Shown here: positions 18,263 to 26,876 of the stretch, one piece after another
Numbering within the stretch: the stretch's first letter is position 1
Layout: every line of letters starts with the position of its first letter
Source: Paenibacillus sp. L3-i20
GTDB taxonomy: Bacteria > Bacillota > Bacilli > Paenibacillales > Paenibacillaceae
DNA: 64,000 bases
Reading direction: 5' to 3'
Assembly: GCF_022180385.2 (NCBI RefSeq)
Contig: NZ_BQME02000001.1
Location: 2,129,678-2,193,677, forward strand
Translations under genes and position numbers: made by a program
Notes under the pieces: model-generated
Told to the model about the DNA's origin: nothing
Database searches by the model: none
Seen by the model: only the letters and a program-made list of their open reading frames with translations

Positions 18263-19456
18263 ATGGCGGGAATCAAAGTGATTAAAATAAATGATAAAAC
18301 TCGCATTCAAAACTATCAATCTAGAATGGGCGAATTTTGTGAGCGAGACTACTTAACGACAGTCCCACTCGGTGTGCTTATTTTGAATATTATTATGGTA
18401 GGGCTTAGTTCAGCTAATATATTGCATGTTTACGACGTTGCTACAACTTTAACGAGAATATTGTTCTATATAATAACCACTGTATTTATTGTTCAAGCTG
18501 CGTTTGCATTATTATATTTCAATCATAGCTTTAGAGTTAAGTTCAAAAAAATGCAAGCGACTTTTGTTAGTATATCTATGTTTATTTTTTCCAACATATT
18601 ATATTATGTCACTATTTCCATTTGGGTTGTAAAAGATTATCCGGAGTTCATTTTGCAAACTGTTCTATACATCTTTTTGGGTGGGATTTTCTCTTTTATT
18701 TATTACGTTGTAAGAGCGTTTAGAAGCATAAACAAAAAAAGTATAAACAGAATGTATAACTTCCCTAGAAATGTACTCCATTTAATTGTTCCTGTTGTTT
18801 ATGTTGTTACGGGATATTATCTTGCATATGTAAATAATCAATCGAGCTTTGATATTCATACGGAAGCTGTTAAAACGGTAGGCATCATTCTAACACTTGC
18901 TTGTTTCATTCAATATTTGTTGTCCATTGTATTCGCAGAATTTGTATTGTACACATATCTCATATTTAAATATCCAGAGATTATGATTGAAGCTGACAAG
19001 GCAGATGAGAAAAAAACGATTAATGTAAAGAAGCTAGCAAATACACTGCCTAATTTTTTGGTTACTATTGTAATCAAAACGATCCAGTATAGTTTACTCG
19101 CATTTGTTGCGATTGGGTTCCCGTTTGGTATTCTTCCTCAGGCGATTATTATTGGTACGATTCTTATGGTAGTATTCGTATATTTTTTATTAAAGTGGAT
19201 TTGTCTTTATAAGATTGGTGGCGCAGGAAAGTATTACATCAACGCTATGCTAGTTATAATGACTGCGGCTGTTATACCAGCATATATAGAAAAAATAGCT
19301 AATCAATCTATGGAGGCGTTAAATCTTGAATGGGTGCTAGCAGTGGGGGCTATTTTATCTATATTTTTATGGGCAAATGTCAATATTATTGCACTGCTTA
19401 AGAGAAAAGGAAAACGAGAAGATATCGAAAAAAATCCAGATGAAAATGAACAATAA
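18263..19456 (+). CDS. Polytopic membrane protein, possible immunity protein
   Basis: 397 residues with about ten hydrophobic segments and a charged C-terminal tail. Its ATG follows the effector stop with no gap, so translation is probably coupled; the ribosome site is weak and the GTG six codons in is an alternative. Membrane immunity proteins are usual against pore-forming toxins, which fits the upstream glycine-rich effector. Alternatively it could be a membrane part of the secretion machine, since canonical EsaA is missing, but it lacks EsaA's large outer domain. Confidence 0.5.
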   Translation: MAGIKVIKINDKTRIQNYQSRMGEFCERDYLTTVPLGVLILNIIMVGLSSANILHVYDVATTLTRILFYIITTVFIVQAAFALLYFNHSFRVKFKKMQATFVSISMFIFSNILYYVTISIWVVKDYPEFILQTVLYIFLGGIFSFIYYVVRAFRSINKKSINRMYNFPRNVLHLIVPVVYVVTGYYLAYVNNQSSFDIHTEAVKTVGIILTLACFIQYLLSIVFAEFVLYTYLIFKYPEIMIEADKADEKKTINVKKLANTLPNFLVTIVIKTIQYSLLAFVAIGFPFGILPQAIIIGTILMVVFVYFLLKWICLYKIGGAGKYYINAMLVIMTAAVIPAYIEKIANQSMEALNLEWVLAVGAILSIFLWANVNIIALLKRKGKREDIEKNPDENEQ

Positions 19457-19482
19457 CAAGGATTTGAGAAGGGGAAGAAAAC

Positions 19483-19932
19483 ATGCATATTAGAAGATGT
19501 CCGATTATGTTCAACAATGTCATTAGCGCCAAAGTAACATCGCCGACTGATCAATGGCATGAAGGAGTTAAAGGAATTCGTAATGCCATTATACGAAATG
19601 GGTTGTATGGAACAGGTCCTGTCATGTATCAAATAGGCAACGTGGATGAACAGACGAACGAAGCCGAATATACCTTTTTCATTCCCGTCAGCGAGCCGAT
19701 TGAAATGAAGGAGAACGATGAATACAGCTTTGAGGAAAAGTGGTTGGTACAGGATGCGCTAGTGTACAGGCATGCCGATCTGGATGAGGATATTGAAGAT
19801 TCATACGCGCTTCTTAGAGCTTGCGCAGAAGCAAACGAGCTAACGTTGCAGGAGCCATTCTATAATATTTATTTGGATGTATTCGGTGGTGGACTTATTG
19901 ATATTTGTGCCCCGATCCTAAAGGAGGGCTAG
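19483..19932 (+). CDS. Unknown soluble protein, paralogue of the next gene
   Basis: 149 residues, no membrane segment, AAGGGGA upstream. The core pattern GPVMYQIGNVDE ... AEYTFFIPVSEPIEM recurs in the next protein (GPMFYSINNVPMDE ... AEFFMPVHENRVDV), so the two are paralogues. The pattern of a GP-x-x-Y strand followed by a Pro-Val strand is reminiscent of GyrI-like or DUF5085-type proteins found in T7SS clusters, but I cannot confirm the family. Role unknown, possibly an effector chaperone or adaptor. Confidence 0.5.
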   Translation: MHIRRCPIMFNNVISAKVTSPTDQWHEGVKGIRNAIIRNGLYGTGPVMYQIGNVDEQTNEAEYTFFIPVSEPIEMKENDEYSFEEKWLVQDALVYRHADLDEDIEDSYALLRACAEANELTLQEPFYNIYLDVFGGGLIDICAPILKEG

Positions 19933-19933
19933 C

Positions 19934-20458
19934 ATGGTACTTCTAGGTGATTCAATCCGTTATACGAATGTAATTTCGAAGCGATATCGCTATCATTACA
20001 GCGAAATGAACGATGTGATGGAAAGTTTCATCAATGACATTGTAAAAGTGAAAGCGACGGTCAAAGGTCCAATGTTTTATTCCATTAACAATGTACCGAT
20101 GGACGAGATGGTGAATGCAGAGTTTTTTATGCCCGTTCATGAGAACCGAGTCGACGTAGAAGAAGATATGAATTTTCATAGTTACTATAATATCGAAGAT
20201 ATGATTACCTTCTGCATCTACGATAAGTTTGAAGTGTCTACGGAACTTGCTTATAGTGCACTGCTTCAATATGTGGATCAAAACAATTTTAACCAGGTTA
20301 CACCTATTTTTCATATTTTATCAGGCGACACCTCCTTGCAGTATGTATACATTAAGATGGGAATCGCACCCGAGGAACCAGAAGATCCAGAAGATCCAGA
20401 AGAACCAGAAGAACCAGAAGAACCAGAAGAACCAAAAGAACTAGTGTGGCGAGATTAG
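19934..20458 (+). CDS. Unknown soluble protein with Glu-Pro repeat tail
   Basis: 174 residues. Paralogue of the preceding protein, starting one base after its stop. The first 145 residues form the shared domain. Residues 147-168 are a Pro-Glu repeat (EEP/EDP units, then PKELVWRD) encoded by 9-base DNA repeats. The acidic tail is probably disordered and of variable length between strains. Function unknown. Confidence 0.5.
   Translation: MVLLGDSIRYTNVISKRYRYHYSEMNDVMESFINDIVKVKATVKGPMFYSINNVPMDEMVNAEFFMPVHENRVDVEEDMNFHSYYNIEDMITFCIYDKFEVSTELAYSALLQYVDQNNFNQVTPIFHILSGDTSLQYVYIKMGIAPEEPEDPEDPEEPEEPEEPEEPKELVWRD
20371..20443 (+). repeat. 9-base coding microsatellite (GAAGAACCA-type)
   Basis: About seven tandem units of GAAGATCCA or GAAGAACCA, ending in a degenerate GAACCAAAAGAA. 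The unit is a multiple of three, so changes in copy number lengthen or shorten the Glu-Glu-Pro tail without a frameshift. Confidence 0.85.
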
Positions 20459-20509
20459 AAAAGCGATCGGTATTAACATAACAATTATGCAAAGGAACGG
20501 TGATAGCAA

Positions 20510-22183
20510 TTGTTGCAGCAGGGAGAAATGCTTGGCAGCCGTTATAGGGTAGAGTCTCTATTAGCCAAGGGAGGGATGGGCTGTGTCTATCTAGTTAAGG
20601 ATGCTAAGTTGAACGATAAGGTCTGGGTTGTCAAAGAGATGACGCAGATCGACAATAATGAAGGCTTCCTCGAAGAAGCCCGTATGCTAACAAGTCTTTC
20701 CCATCCGAGCATTCCGAAAATTACCGATTATTACGAACCGGACGAATCGGGCAATTGCTATCTGGTCATGGAATACATCCAAGGGGTAACGTTGCAGAAG
20801 CATTTTGAAGATGCCAATTGTCAGTTGCCCCTGCAAGATATTATTTCCTATGCCTCCCAGCTATGTGAAGTGCTTAGCTATTTGCATCATCAAGAGCACC
20901 CTATTGTATTCCGAGATTTGAAACCTTCTAACTTGATGTTGGATGAATTCGGGCGTTTGAAGTTGATCGATTTCGGCATTGCACGCAAATATGATGAAGC
21001 CAAGTTGTCTGATACGGTACAGATGGGGACAATTGCTTTTGCTGCGCCTGAGCAGTTCGAAAATAGGCAAACCGATCCGCGAACGGATATTTATGCGGTT
21101 GGTGCTATTCTCTATTATTTGGCGAGCGGTGGTCATTATTATTTTAGAAATACGATGCCTCTTTCGCAGGTATTGGCACAGTTTCCTCAAGATTTTATAC
21201 AAATGCTCAAAAAGCTGCTCGAAACCGATGCGAGTCAGCGTTATCAGAACATTAACGAGGTTACTGCTGTGCTGCAACAGCTGCAAGGAAGCACATTTGC
21301 CGCTCCAGAATCCGAAATATTGAAAACGCTAATGATCAAATCTACGGCGGTTCCAGCATCACTTGCAAATTATCAGCTTCATACTGTTTCTTATATGCAG
21401 CAACAGCCCAAGATGGAAGCCTCCTCACGGAAGATGCATACGATGCAGGCAACGCAAAGCCATCCGGCACTCATTATTTATTTGCTGGATGTAAGCGGCT
21501 CTATGACACTGATGAACGGTGAACGCAAACGACTTGATATTGTAACGGATTCTCTATACGTGGCATTAAAGCAAATGGTATTTCGATCAACGAAAGGCAG
21601 CCGTATTTCTTCCCGTTATCGTATTGCTGTATATGCTTACAGCGATGATGTTGAGGATGTGTTCGGCGGTGTCAAAAGTATTGATGAGCTTATGCATACC
21701 GGGATGCTTCCAACATTGAAGACTCAGCGTTTCACGGATACTGCCAAAGCGTTCCAACATGCAGAGCAACTGCTTAAGTCGGAACTGCCTCGTATACAGG
21801 ATGGACCTGCGCCATTGATCTGTCATATGACTGATGGGATATATACGGGGGAAGATCCAGAACCAATTGTGCGTAGAATTATGGACATGTCGGTGAAAGA
21901 CGGCAATGTTCTGGTCGAAAATATTTTTATCTCGGAAGATGTGCTACAACAAGAGGTTGATCAGCCAAAAAGGTGGCAAGGGGTACAGGATCATACTGAT
22001 TTCCGAGATGAATATGGTCAAAAACTGAAGCGGATGTCTTCCGTTATACCTGAAAGTTATCGGCAAATGATGCGTGAGGCTAATTACAATCTTGCAGACG
22101 GCGCTTATCTTATGTTCCCTGGAACTAATCCTGAACTGGTGTCACTTGGCTTCCAAATGTCAGCTGCCACCCCAATCCATTAG
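20510..22183 (+). CDS. Ser/Thr protein kinase fused to a von Willebrand factor A domain
   Basis: 557 residues, TTG start with AAAGGAA about 12 bases upstream. Kinase domain at about 8-260: glycine loop AKGGMGCVYLV, lysine in VWVVKEM, catalytic loop FRDLKPSN (Phe for the usual His), metal loop IDFGIAR and AAPEQF. After a linker comes a VWA domain (about 320-550) with an intact MIDAS start DVSGS and a later MTDG loop. There is no membrane helix, so it is cytoplasmic. A PP2C gene follows 2 bases later. Kinase, VWA and PP2C recur together in TerY-type phosphorylation triads. With the FHA domain of EssC as reader, it may gate the secretion machine. Confidence 0.88.
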   Translation: MLQQGEMLGSRYRVESLLAKGGMGCVYLVKDAKLNDKVWVVKEMTQIDNNEGFLEEARMLTSLSHPSIPKITDYYEPDESGNCYLVMEYIQGVTLQKHFEDANCQLPLQDIISYASQLCEVLSYLHHQEHPIVFRDLKPSNLMLDEFGRLKLIDFGIARKYDEAKLSDTVQMGTIAFAAPEQFENRQTDPRTDIYAVGAILYYLASGGHYYFRNTMPLSQVLAQFPQDFIQMLKKLLETDASQRYQNINEVTAVLQQLQGSTFAAPESEILKTLMIKSTAVPASLANYQLHTVSYMQQQPKMEASSRKMHTMQATQSHPALIIYLLDVSGSMTLMNGERKRLDIVTDSLYVALKQMVFRSTKGSRISSRYRIAVYAYSDDVEDVFGGVKSIDELMHTGMLPTLKTQRFTDTAKAFQHAEQLLKSELPRIQDGPAPLICHMTDGIYTGEDPEPIVRRIMDMSVKDGNVLVENIFISEDVLQQEVDQPKRWQGVQDHTDFRDEYGQKLKRMSSVIPESYRQMMREANYNLADGAYLMFPGTNPELVSLGFQMSAATPIH

Positions 22184-22185
22184 TA

Positions 22186-22992
22186 ATGGCGATCAAAATT
22201 AGTCTTCCCCAATATTGCGAGACGGAAATTGTCAGCGTGGAACGTCCGAAATGGAGTTATCATTATGGTTACTCTCGATCGACAGAAGCAAGAGAGTCCG
22301 AAGATATAGGACAAGATTTTTTGACATTTTTTGAGGAGAAAGATTATGTGTCATTTGCTATATGCGATGGAATAAGCATGTCCTATTACGGAGATTTTGC
22401 ATCCAGCTTCCTCGGCGAAAGCTTATTGCAATGGCTGCTCACAATAGATGAAGCAGAGGTTGAAACGGAAGCGCTCTCTGCACATTTGCATACCTATTTG
22501 TTGGATAAGGCGAAGGAAGCAGACGAGCGATTAAAGGATCATCAAATTCCGACATACATAAAGGGAATGCTGCGCGATGTATTGCTATCGAAGAAGAAGC
22601 TGGGAAGCGGATCAATCTACGGTTGCGGAAGAATAGATTGGCCGTGCGAAGCTTATCCAGAGGGACGCATCGTACTGGCATGGCAAGGGGATATTCGCAT
22701 CAGATTATGGTCAGAAGGGCATGAAAGAAAAGGGCTATTCGGTAATAGGTTCCACACTCGAGAGCAATGGAACAGTGTATCGGGTCCTGTAGGGGGTTCT
22801 CCTCACACCTATGTGGGTGATCTGTTGGGCTTGGGAAGCGAGGGGGGCTTATTGTTGTATTCCGATGGTTTGCAGGCTTTGGATAGTATGGAGCAAGTAT
22901 TGCCTGAGGAGATGTCCTCTACTATTAGAAGTGAGTCATTGAATCTGTCTAGCGATGATATGTCGATCTTTCAGGTGCAGTGGCATTTATAG
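22186..22992 (+). CDS. PP2C-family protein phosphatase
   Basis: 268 residues. Metal-binding motifs of the PP2C fold are visible in order: SEDIGQD near residue 37, AICDGIS near 58, WQGDIRIRLW in the core, YSDGLQAL near 225 and SSDDMSIF near 255. It starts 2 bases after the kinase-VWA gene, so the writer and eraser of one phosphorylation circuit are co-expressed. Likely substrates are EssC, the kinase itself or the kinase-like protein downstream. It is metal-dependent (Mn/Mg) by family. Confidence 0.8.
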   Translation: MAIKISLPQYCETEIVSVERPKWSYHYGYSRSTEARESEDIGQDFLTFFEEKDYVSFAICDGISMSYYGDFASSFLGESLLQWLLTIDEAEVETEALSAHLHTYLLDKAKEADERLKDHQIPTYIKGMLRDVLLSKKKLGSGSIYGCGRIDWPCEAYPEGRIVLAWQGDIRIRLWSEGHERKGLFGNRFHTREQWNSVSGPVGGSPHTYVGDLLGLGSEGGLLLYSDGLQALDSMEQVLPEEMSSTIRSESLNLSSDDMSIFQVQWHL

Positions 22993-23039
22993 AAGTATAA
23001 GTCATATTCTATTTATTCAATTACAAGGAGAGTCGGTTC

Positions 23040-24905
23040 ATGGCATTTCAGACAGAAGTTCATTCCAAGCTGGTTATTAATGGTGAGACATACGCCATCG
23101 GAGAGCATCCCTTTGCACCTGGGGTCCCATATGGACAAGAAGGAAGACAAGGCACGGTTTACTTGCTTCAATCGGAGGACAATCGTCAGAAGAAGGCGAT
23201 CAAGGTATTTCGATCTAAGCTTATTAATCCGTCTACTGTCCATCTCTCTTCACAGATTAATAAGTTCTCCACAATGGATGGAATGGCTGCTTGTGAGCGG
23301 AATACGATAACGCCGCATAATAACCCGGAATTGTTAGCCAAAGAGCCAGACTTGCTATATGCCGTTGTCATGCCATGGATAGATGGTCCTACTTGGATGG
23401 ATATGGTTTTAAACAAGCAACAGCTCACCCGCAGACAAAGTTATACGGCAGCTTACGCGTTGGCGGAAATTTTAGTCACAATGGAACAACGCGGGCTGGC
23501 GCATTGTGATCTGTCCGGTCCCAACATAATTATGCCGATGTTCGCCGAAGGAAGAAATCAAGTTAAGTCCTCCAATTTCGTACAACTGATAGATTTGGAG
23601 CAAATGTTTTCTAATCAATTTGAGAGACCTGAATATTTACCGACTGGTTCTCCCGGATATGCTCCCAAATATGTAAATGCGCAAATGTGGAACGCACAAT
23701 CGGATCGTTTCGCTGGATCGATTCTCATTATGGAAATGCTTGCTGCAAGTACTAGTGTCTTTATCCAACAGGCTTGGGGAGAGAGCTATTTTGACCCGAA
23801 TGAGCTTCAGACGCATTGCGAACGATATGATCGTTTAATTCAAGTGATTCGACCGATATGGGGAGTTGGCATCGCGAATCTTATGCAGCAGGCTTGGGAG
23901 AGCGATGAGCTAGTTCAATGTCCTACCTTTGGCGAGTGGTTGCTGGAGCTGTCCAAAGTCGATCAATCTGCCCTGCGGGAAGACGCAACGGTATCAATGC
24001 CGCGCCGAGAGGAGCCGAAAGCGACTCCAGCAGCCCGCCGTGAAGAACCAGCTTCTGCTCCCGTTACTTCTGCACGCCAAGAGACTGCCGCTGCTGCCGC
24101 ACCAAAGCCAAAGCCTCAAGAATCTGCCAGACCGAGCCAAGCTGATTCGATGAATCAAGCCCGCTATAACCAGCTTATGAAAAAGGCGAAGGAATACGAG
24201 AGCAAAGGAAATCTAGCAAAAGCGATAGAAACTTATCGAACTGTGCAGACGCTTAATCCCCATTCCAGCGTTGCCAAGGAAATCGAAATTGCAATTGAAT
24301 TTCTGCAGAAACAAATGAACGAGAAGAACAAGCAGAAGAGCAAGGTATCATTCGGCAAGTTGTCCAAAAAAATAATTAAGCCTGTAGCGATAGTAGTCAT
24401 ACTCGCAGGTTTCGGCTATGGCGGTTACGCAGGATATAACTACTTTAAAGGGTTGGCGGAAGCGGGGCCTGTTCCTACCAAACAAGAGAAGAAAGTCATT
24501 AATGAAGAAATAAAAATGTTGAAGGAAGAAATCGCTGCTAAGGATAAGGAGATCAAAGGGCTAACGAAGGAAGTAGCTGAGCTTCGCAAACCGATGCAAC
24601 AGCGCAGCGACGAGCTTATACAAAAGCTTGTAAGCCAGTATCAAGAAGTTCAGAAGCTGTCACAGGTAGATCCGATTGAAGATAAGGAACTGCATGAAAA
24701 AATGTTTAAAGCTACGGAAGTTTATATGAATCATGTTAACGAGTACTATAAAAATGCCTATAACCTGGATAGTATGCTTTTGGAGGAAATGAACATTGTC
24801 GAAAGTTACTACTTCCCTTTTATCTATAACAACAATCGAAATGCACAGTTGAACTATAAATTTTATACGGACTACAAAGACAACTTTTTGCCAGGAGGGC
24901 CTTAA
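23040..24905 (+). CDS. Membrane kinase-like protein, possible EssB counterpart
   Basis: 621 residues. Residues 20-310 are kinase-like: GQEGRQGTVYL loop, KKAIKVFR lysine, AHCDLSGPNII catalytic loop, but LIDLEQM where DFG is expected. A Pro/Ala-rich linker (about 320-375) and a TPR-like pair of helices (380-430) follow, then one membrane helix (about 443-463, VAIVVILAGFGYGGYAGYNYF-like) and a coiled-coil outer domain to the end. T7SSb needs EssB/YukC, a pseudokinase with one membrane helix and an outer domain, and no other EssB candidate lies in the window. The domain order matches, the length is greater. This identification is inference; an active kinase is possible. Confidence 0.65.
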   Translation: MAFQTEVHSKLVINGETYAIGEHPFAPGVPYGQEGRQGTVYLLQSEDNRQKKAIKVFRSKLINPSTVHLSSQINKFSTMDGMAACERNTITPHNNPELLAKEPDLLYAVVMPWIDGPTWMDMVLNKQQLTRRQSYTAAYALAEILVTMEQRGLAHCDLSGPNIIMPMFAEGRNQVKSSNFVQLIDLEQMFSNQFERPEYLPTGSPGYAPKYVNAQMWNAQSDRFAGSILIMEMLAASTSVFIQQAWGESYFDPNELQTHCERYDRLIQVIRPIWGVGIANLMQQAWESDELVQCPTFGEWLLELSKVDQSALREDATVSMPRREEPKATPAARREEPASAPVTSARQETAAAAAPKPKPQESARPSQADSMNQARYNQLMKKAKEYESKGNLAKAIETYRTVQTLNPHSSVAKEIEIAIEFLQKQMNEKNKQKSKVSFGKLSKKIIKPVAIVVILAGFGYGGYAGYNYFKGLAEAGPVPTKQEKKVINEEIKMLKEEIAAKDKEIKGLTKEVAELRKPMQQRSDELIQKLVSQYQEVQKLSQVDPIEDKELHEKMFKATEVYMNHVNEYYKNAYNLDSMLLEEMNIVESYYFPFIYNNNRNAQLNYKFYTDYKDNFLPGGP

Positions 24906-24907
24906 TT

Positions 24908-26824
24908 ATGATTTATGGCGCATCACTAGGACCGTTCGTCAAAAAGGCGATTACGGACAAAGGATTTCAAACAAACAGCCAGAAATTAATCGACTTGCTT
25001 CCGCTTGATTCGAGCGTATCCAAGATGGATGCTGTCGTGCTTGGCCCTAAAGATGTGAGCGGATGGAAAGGTAAAGCATTAAAAGCTGCAGTTAAGGCTA
25101 AACATTCATCCGTCGGAGTTATTTATTTTTATCAGAAGGATTCAGAAATAGATCTCATAGAGGGCGATATATTAAAGATCAAAGTGGAGAAGCTGACACT
25201 GGAGCAAGTGTCGGAAGCTGTTCAAACCGTTATTGATGGAAAAGTGATCAGCGAGGACCAGCAGATGTTCGAATCGGCTGACATGAGGGGCTATCTCTAT
25301 AACGAGAACGAATCTGAAAAAGAAGTCGATACAGAGCCTCTAGAGACGCCACAACCATTCGCCGTACAGCAGATTGCCCAGTTGGAGGTGTCTGCCGGAC
25401 TTGAGGAACGCGTCGTGGAGATTGGCAAATTCACGGGATTTGACTATTTGAAGAAACAGCTGAGCAAAGAACATATTCAGCATGATTTGAGCCGTCAGAA
25501 TATGGAATACGCTGAAGTTGTCAACATGTTGGATGAACTGGATTCGCAAATAGCTAAAGTGTTTAAAGATTCATCTATTCCACCTGATATGCGCTTCGAG
25601 AAGCTAAAGCACATAGGGGTGAACCGCGCTGCTTACAAAGGGCTTGAGAGCAGTCTCGTTGCGGACAAGCTGACTTCCGTTATGGAGTCTGTCTTATTGT
25701 CGGCTGAAGAAACTGTGGATGCTCGTATTAATCAAATGAGGGAAGCTCTTGATACGATAACATCAGCAAGGCTCCTTTATGAAGATCACGGCAAGTTGGA
25801 GGAGCTCATTAATGCCAGATTGTCCGTCCAAATGGATTTAATGGAGCTTTCAAAAGAAATTATCGAAATGTATCAGGCAATGGACTTAAGTGTGAACGAG
25901 TTGATTGATCACGTTCAAGATAAAGGGCCTTCCAACTATGCGTACATTAACGAAATTATGGACCCGATTAAGCCATTGTTCATTCCGCAAAATATGGCAG
26001 CCATTACGAGCAGACTATTAAACGATTTGCATCGAAATAAATTAACATTTTCTATTATAGAAGAAAAGATAAAAAGCGTTATCAATCTTGTTTTCAAGCT
26101 TTGCGAAGAAGATGCGACGATCATTGCCTATCAGCAAAAGCTCATCAAGCTACTTCAATCTCAAAGAGTAGAAGATGTTGTTATAGTTGATCACGTTATA
26201 AAAAACTCGCTTCGACTATTTATTGGACCTGCAGATACAGGCAGAACGGCTACCGCTTTAACTTGGTCGGGAATCGTATCCCGCAGGCAAAATACGCTGC
26301 TTCTTGATTTGACTGGTCAGACGAAGCTTGCGCAATATGGTGTGGAGCCTATGGAATTGGATGAATTTTTGGAAACCCGAGTGGAGCGACAGTTCCTATG
26401 CGTTGCCGGAAATTCGGACAATATGGTAGATCGAGTGGAAGCTATCGTGTCGGAATTAAAGAAGCGACTTAATTATTACGCTCACATCCATGTATTGCTA
26501 GATGCTTCACAAACGGCATTGATGAGTCATCTTGCTTCTTCGGCATTGTCCATTCATTTTATTACCGATTGTACACCTCGTGGAGCAGAGTTGTTAAAGC
26601 CAGTCGTCGAGGCATTCCAAGAGCCTAATATTGCCCAGAAGGTTATACTAATTGATCCACCGGTTGACCCAATTCGATTAGTCAATGATATTGGCATCGA
26701 TCCGCTATTGGCTAAAGTTATTGTTTTGCCGCATCTTAAGCATGTTCGTGCTTGCTCACTTAATCGAATGAAGCCATATGAAAGTAAGGAAGTTGAGGAA
26801 GTGTTCGAAGAAGCATTCCGGTAA
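24908..26824 (+). CDS. CpaE/TadZ-like P-loop protein (degenerate)
   Basis: 638 residues, starting 2 bases after the preceding stop. The N-terminal 110 residues resemble a receiver-like alpha/beta domain. The middle is helical. The C-terminal third (from about 435) reads like a MinD/ParA fold: FIGPADTGRTATALTW at the P-loop, NTLLLDLTG at the next strand, then HIHVLLDAS. The loop lacks the usual GKS/GKT lysine. This order matches CpaE/TadZ pilus-localisation proteins, which often have altered P-loops. No membrane helix. It returns a Tad-type function on the far side of the T7 genes. Confidence 0.5.
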   Translation: MIYGASLGPFVKKAITDKGFQTNSQKLIDLLPLDSSVSKMDAVVLGPKDVSGWKGKALKAAVKAKHSSVGVIYFYQKDSEIDLIEGDILKIKVEKLTLEQVSEAVQTVIDGKVISEDQQMFESADMRGYLYNENESEKEVDTEPLETPQPFAVQQIAQLEVSAGLEERVVEIGKFTGFDYLKKQLSKEHIQHDLSRQNMEYAEVVNMLDELDSQIAKVFKDSSIPPDMRFEKLKHIGVNRAAYKGLESSLVADKLTSVMESVLLSAEETVDARINQMREALDTITSARLLYEDHGKLEELINARLSVQMDLMELSKEIIEMYQAMDLSVNELIDHVQDKGPSNYAYINEIMDPIKPLFIPQNMAAITSRLLNDLHRNKLTFSIIEEKIKSVINLVFKLCEEDATIIAYQQKLIKLLQSQRVEDVVIVDHVIKNSLRLFIGPADTGRTATALTWSGIVSRRQNTLLLDLTGQTKLAQYGVEPMELDEFLETRVERQFLCVAGNSDNMVDRVEAIVSELKKRLNYYAHIHVLLDASQTALMSHLASSALSIHFITDCTPRGAELLKPVVEAFQEPNIAQKVILIDPPVDPIRLVNDIGIDPLLAKVIVLPHLKHVRACSLNRMKPYESKEVEEVFEEAFR

Positions 26825-26876
26825 CAAGTGTATAGGCTGATTGAAATCATTGCTGTATGTTGGGATGGTGTAGTCA

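Noticed and set aside
18263..19456. Calling the polytopic protein EsaA/YueB
   Set aside because: EsaA has a very large outer domain and about 900 residues. This protein is 397 residues and nearly all membrane helices.
20229..20444. Frame with QKNQKNQKN repeats
   Set aside because: Frame-shifted reading of the 9-base repeat that encodes the Glu-Pro tail in the proper frame.
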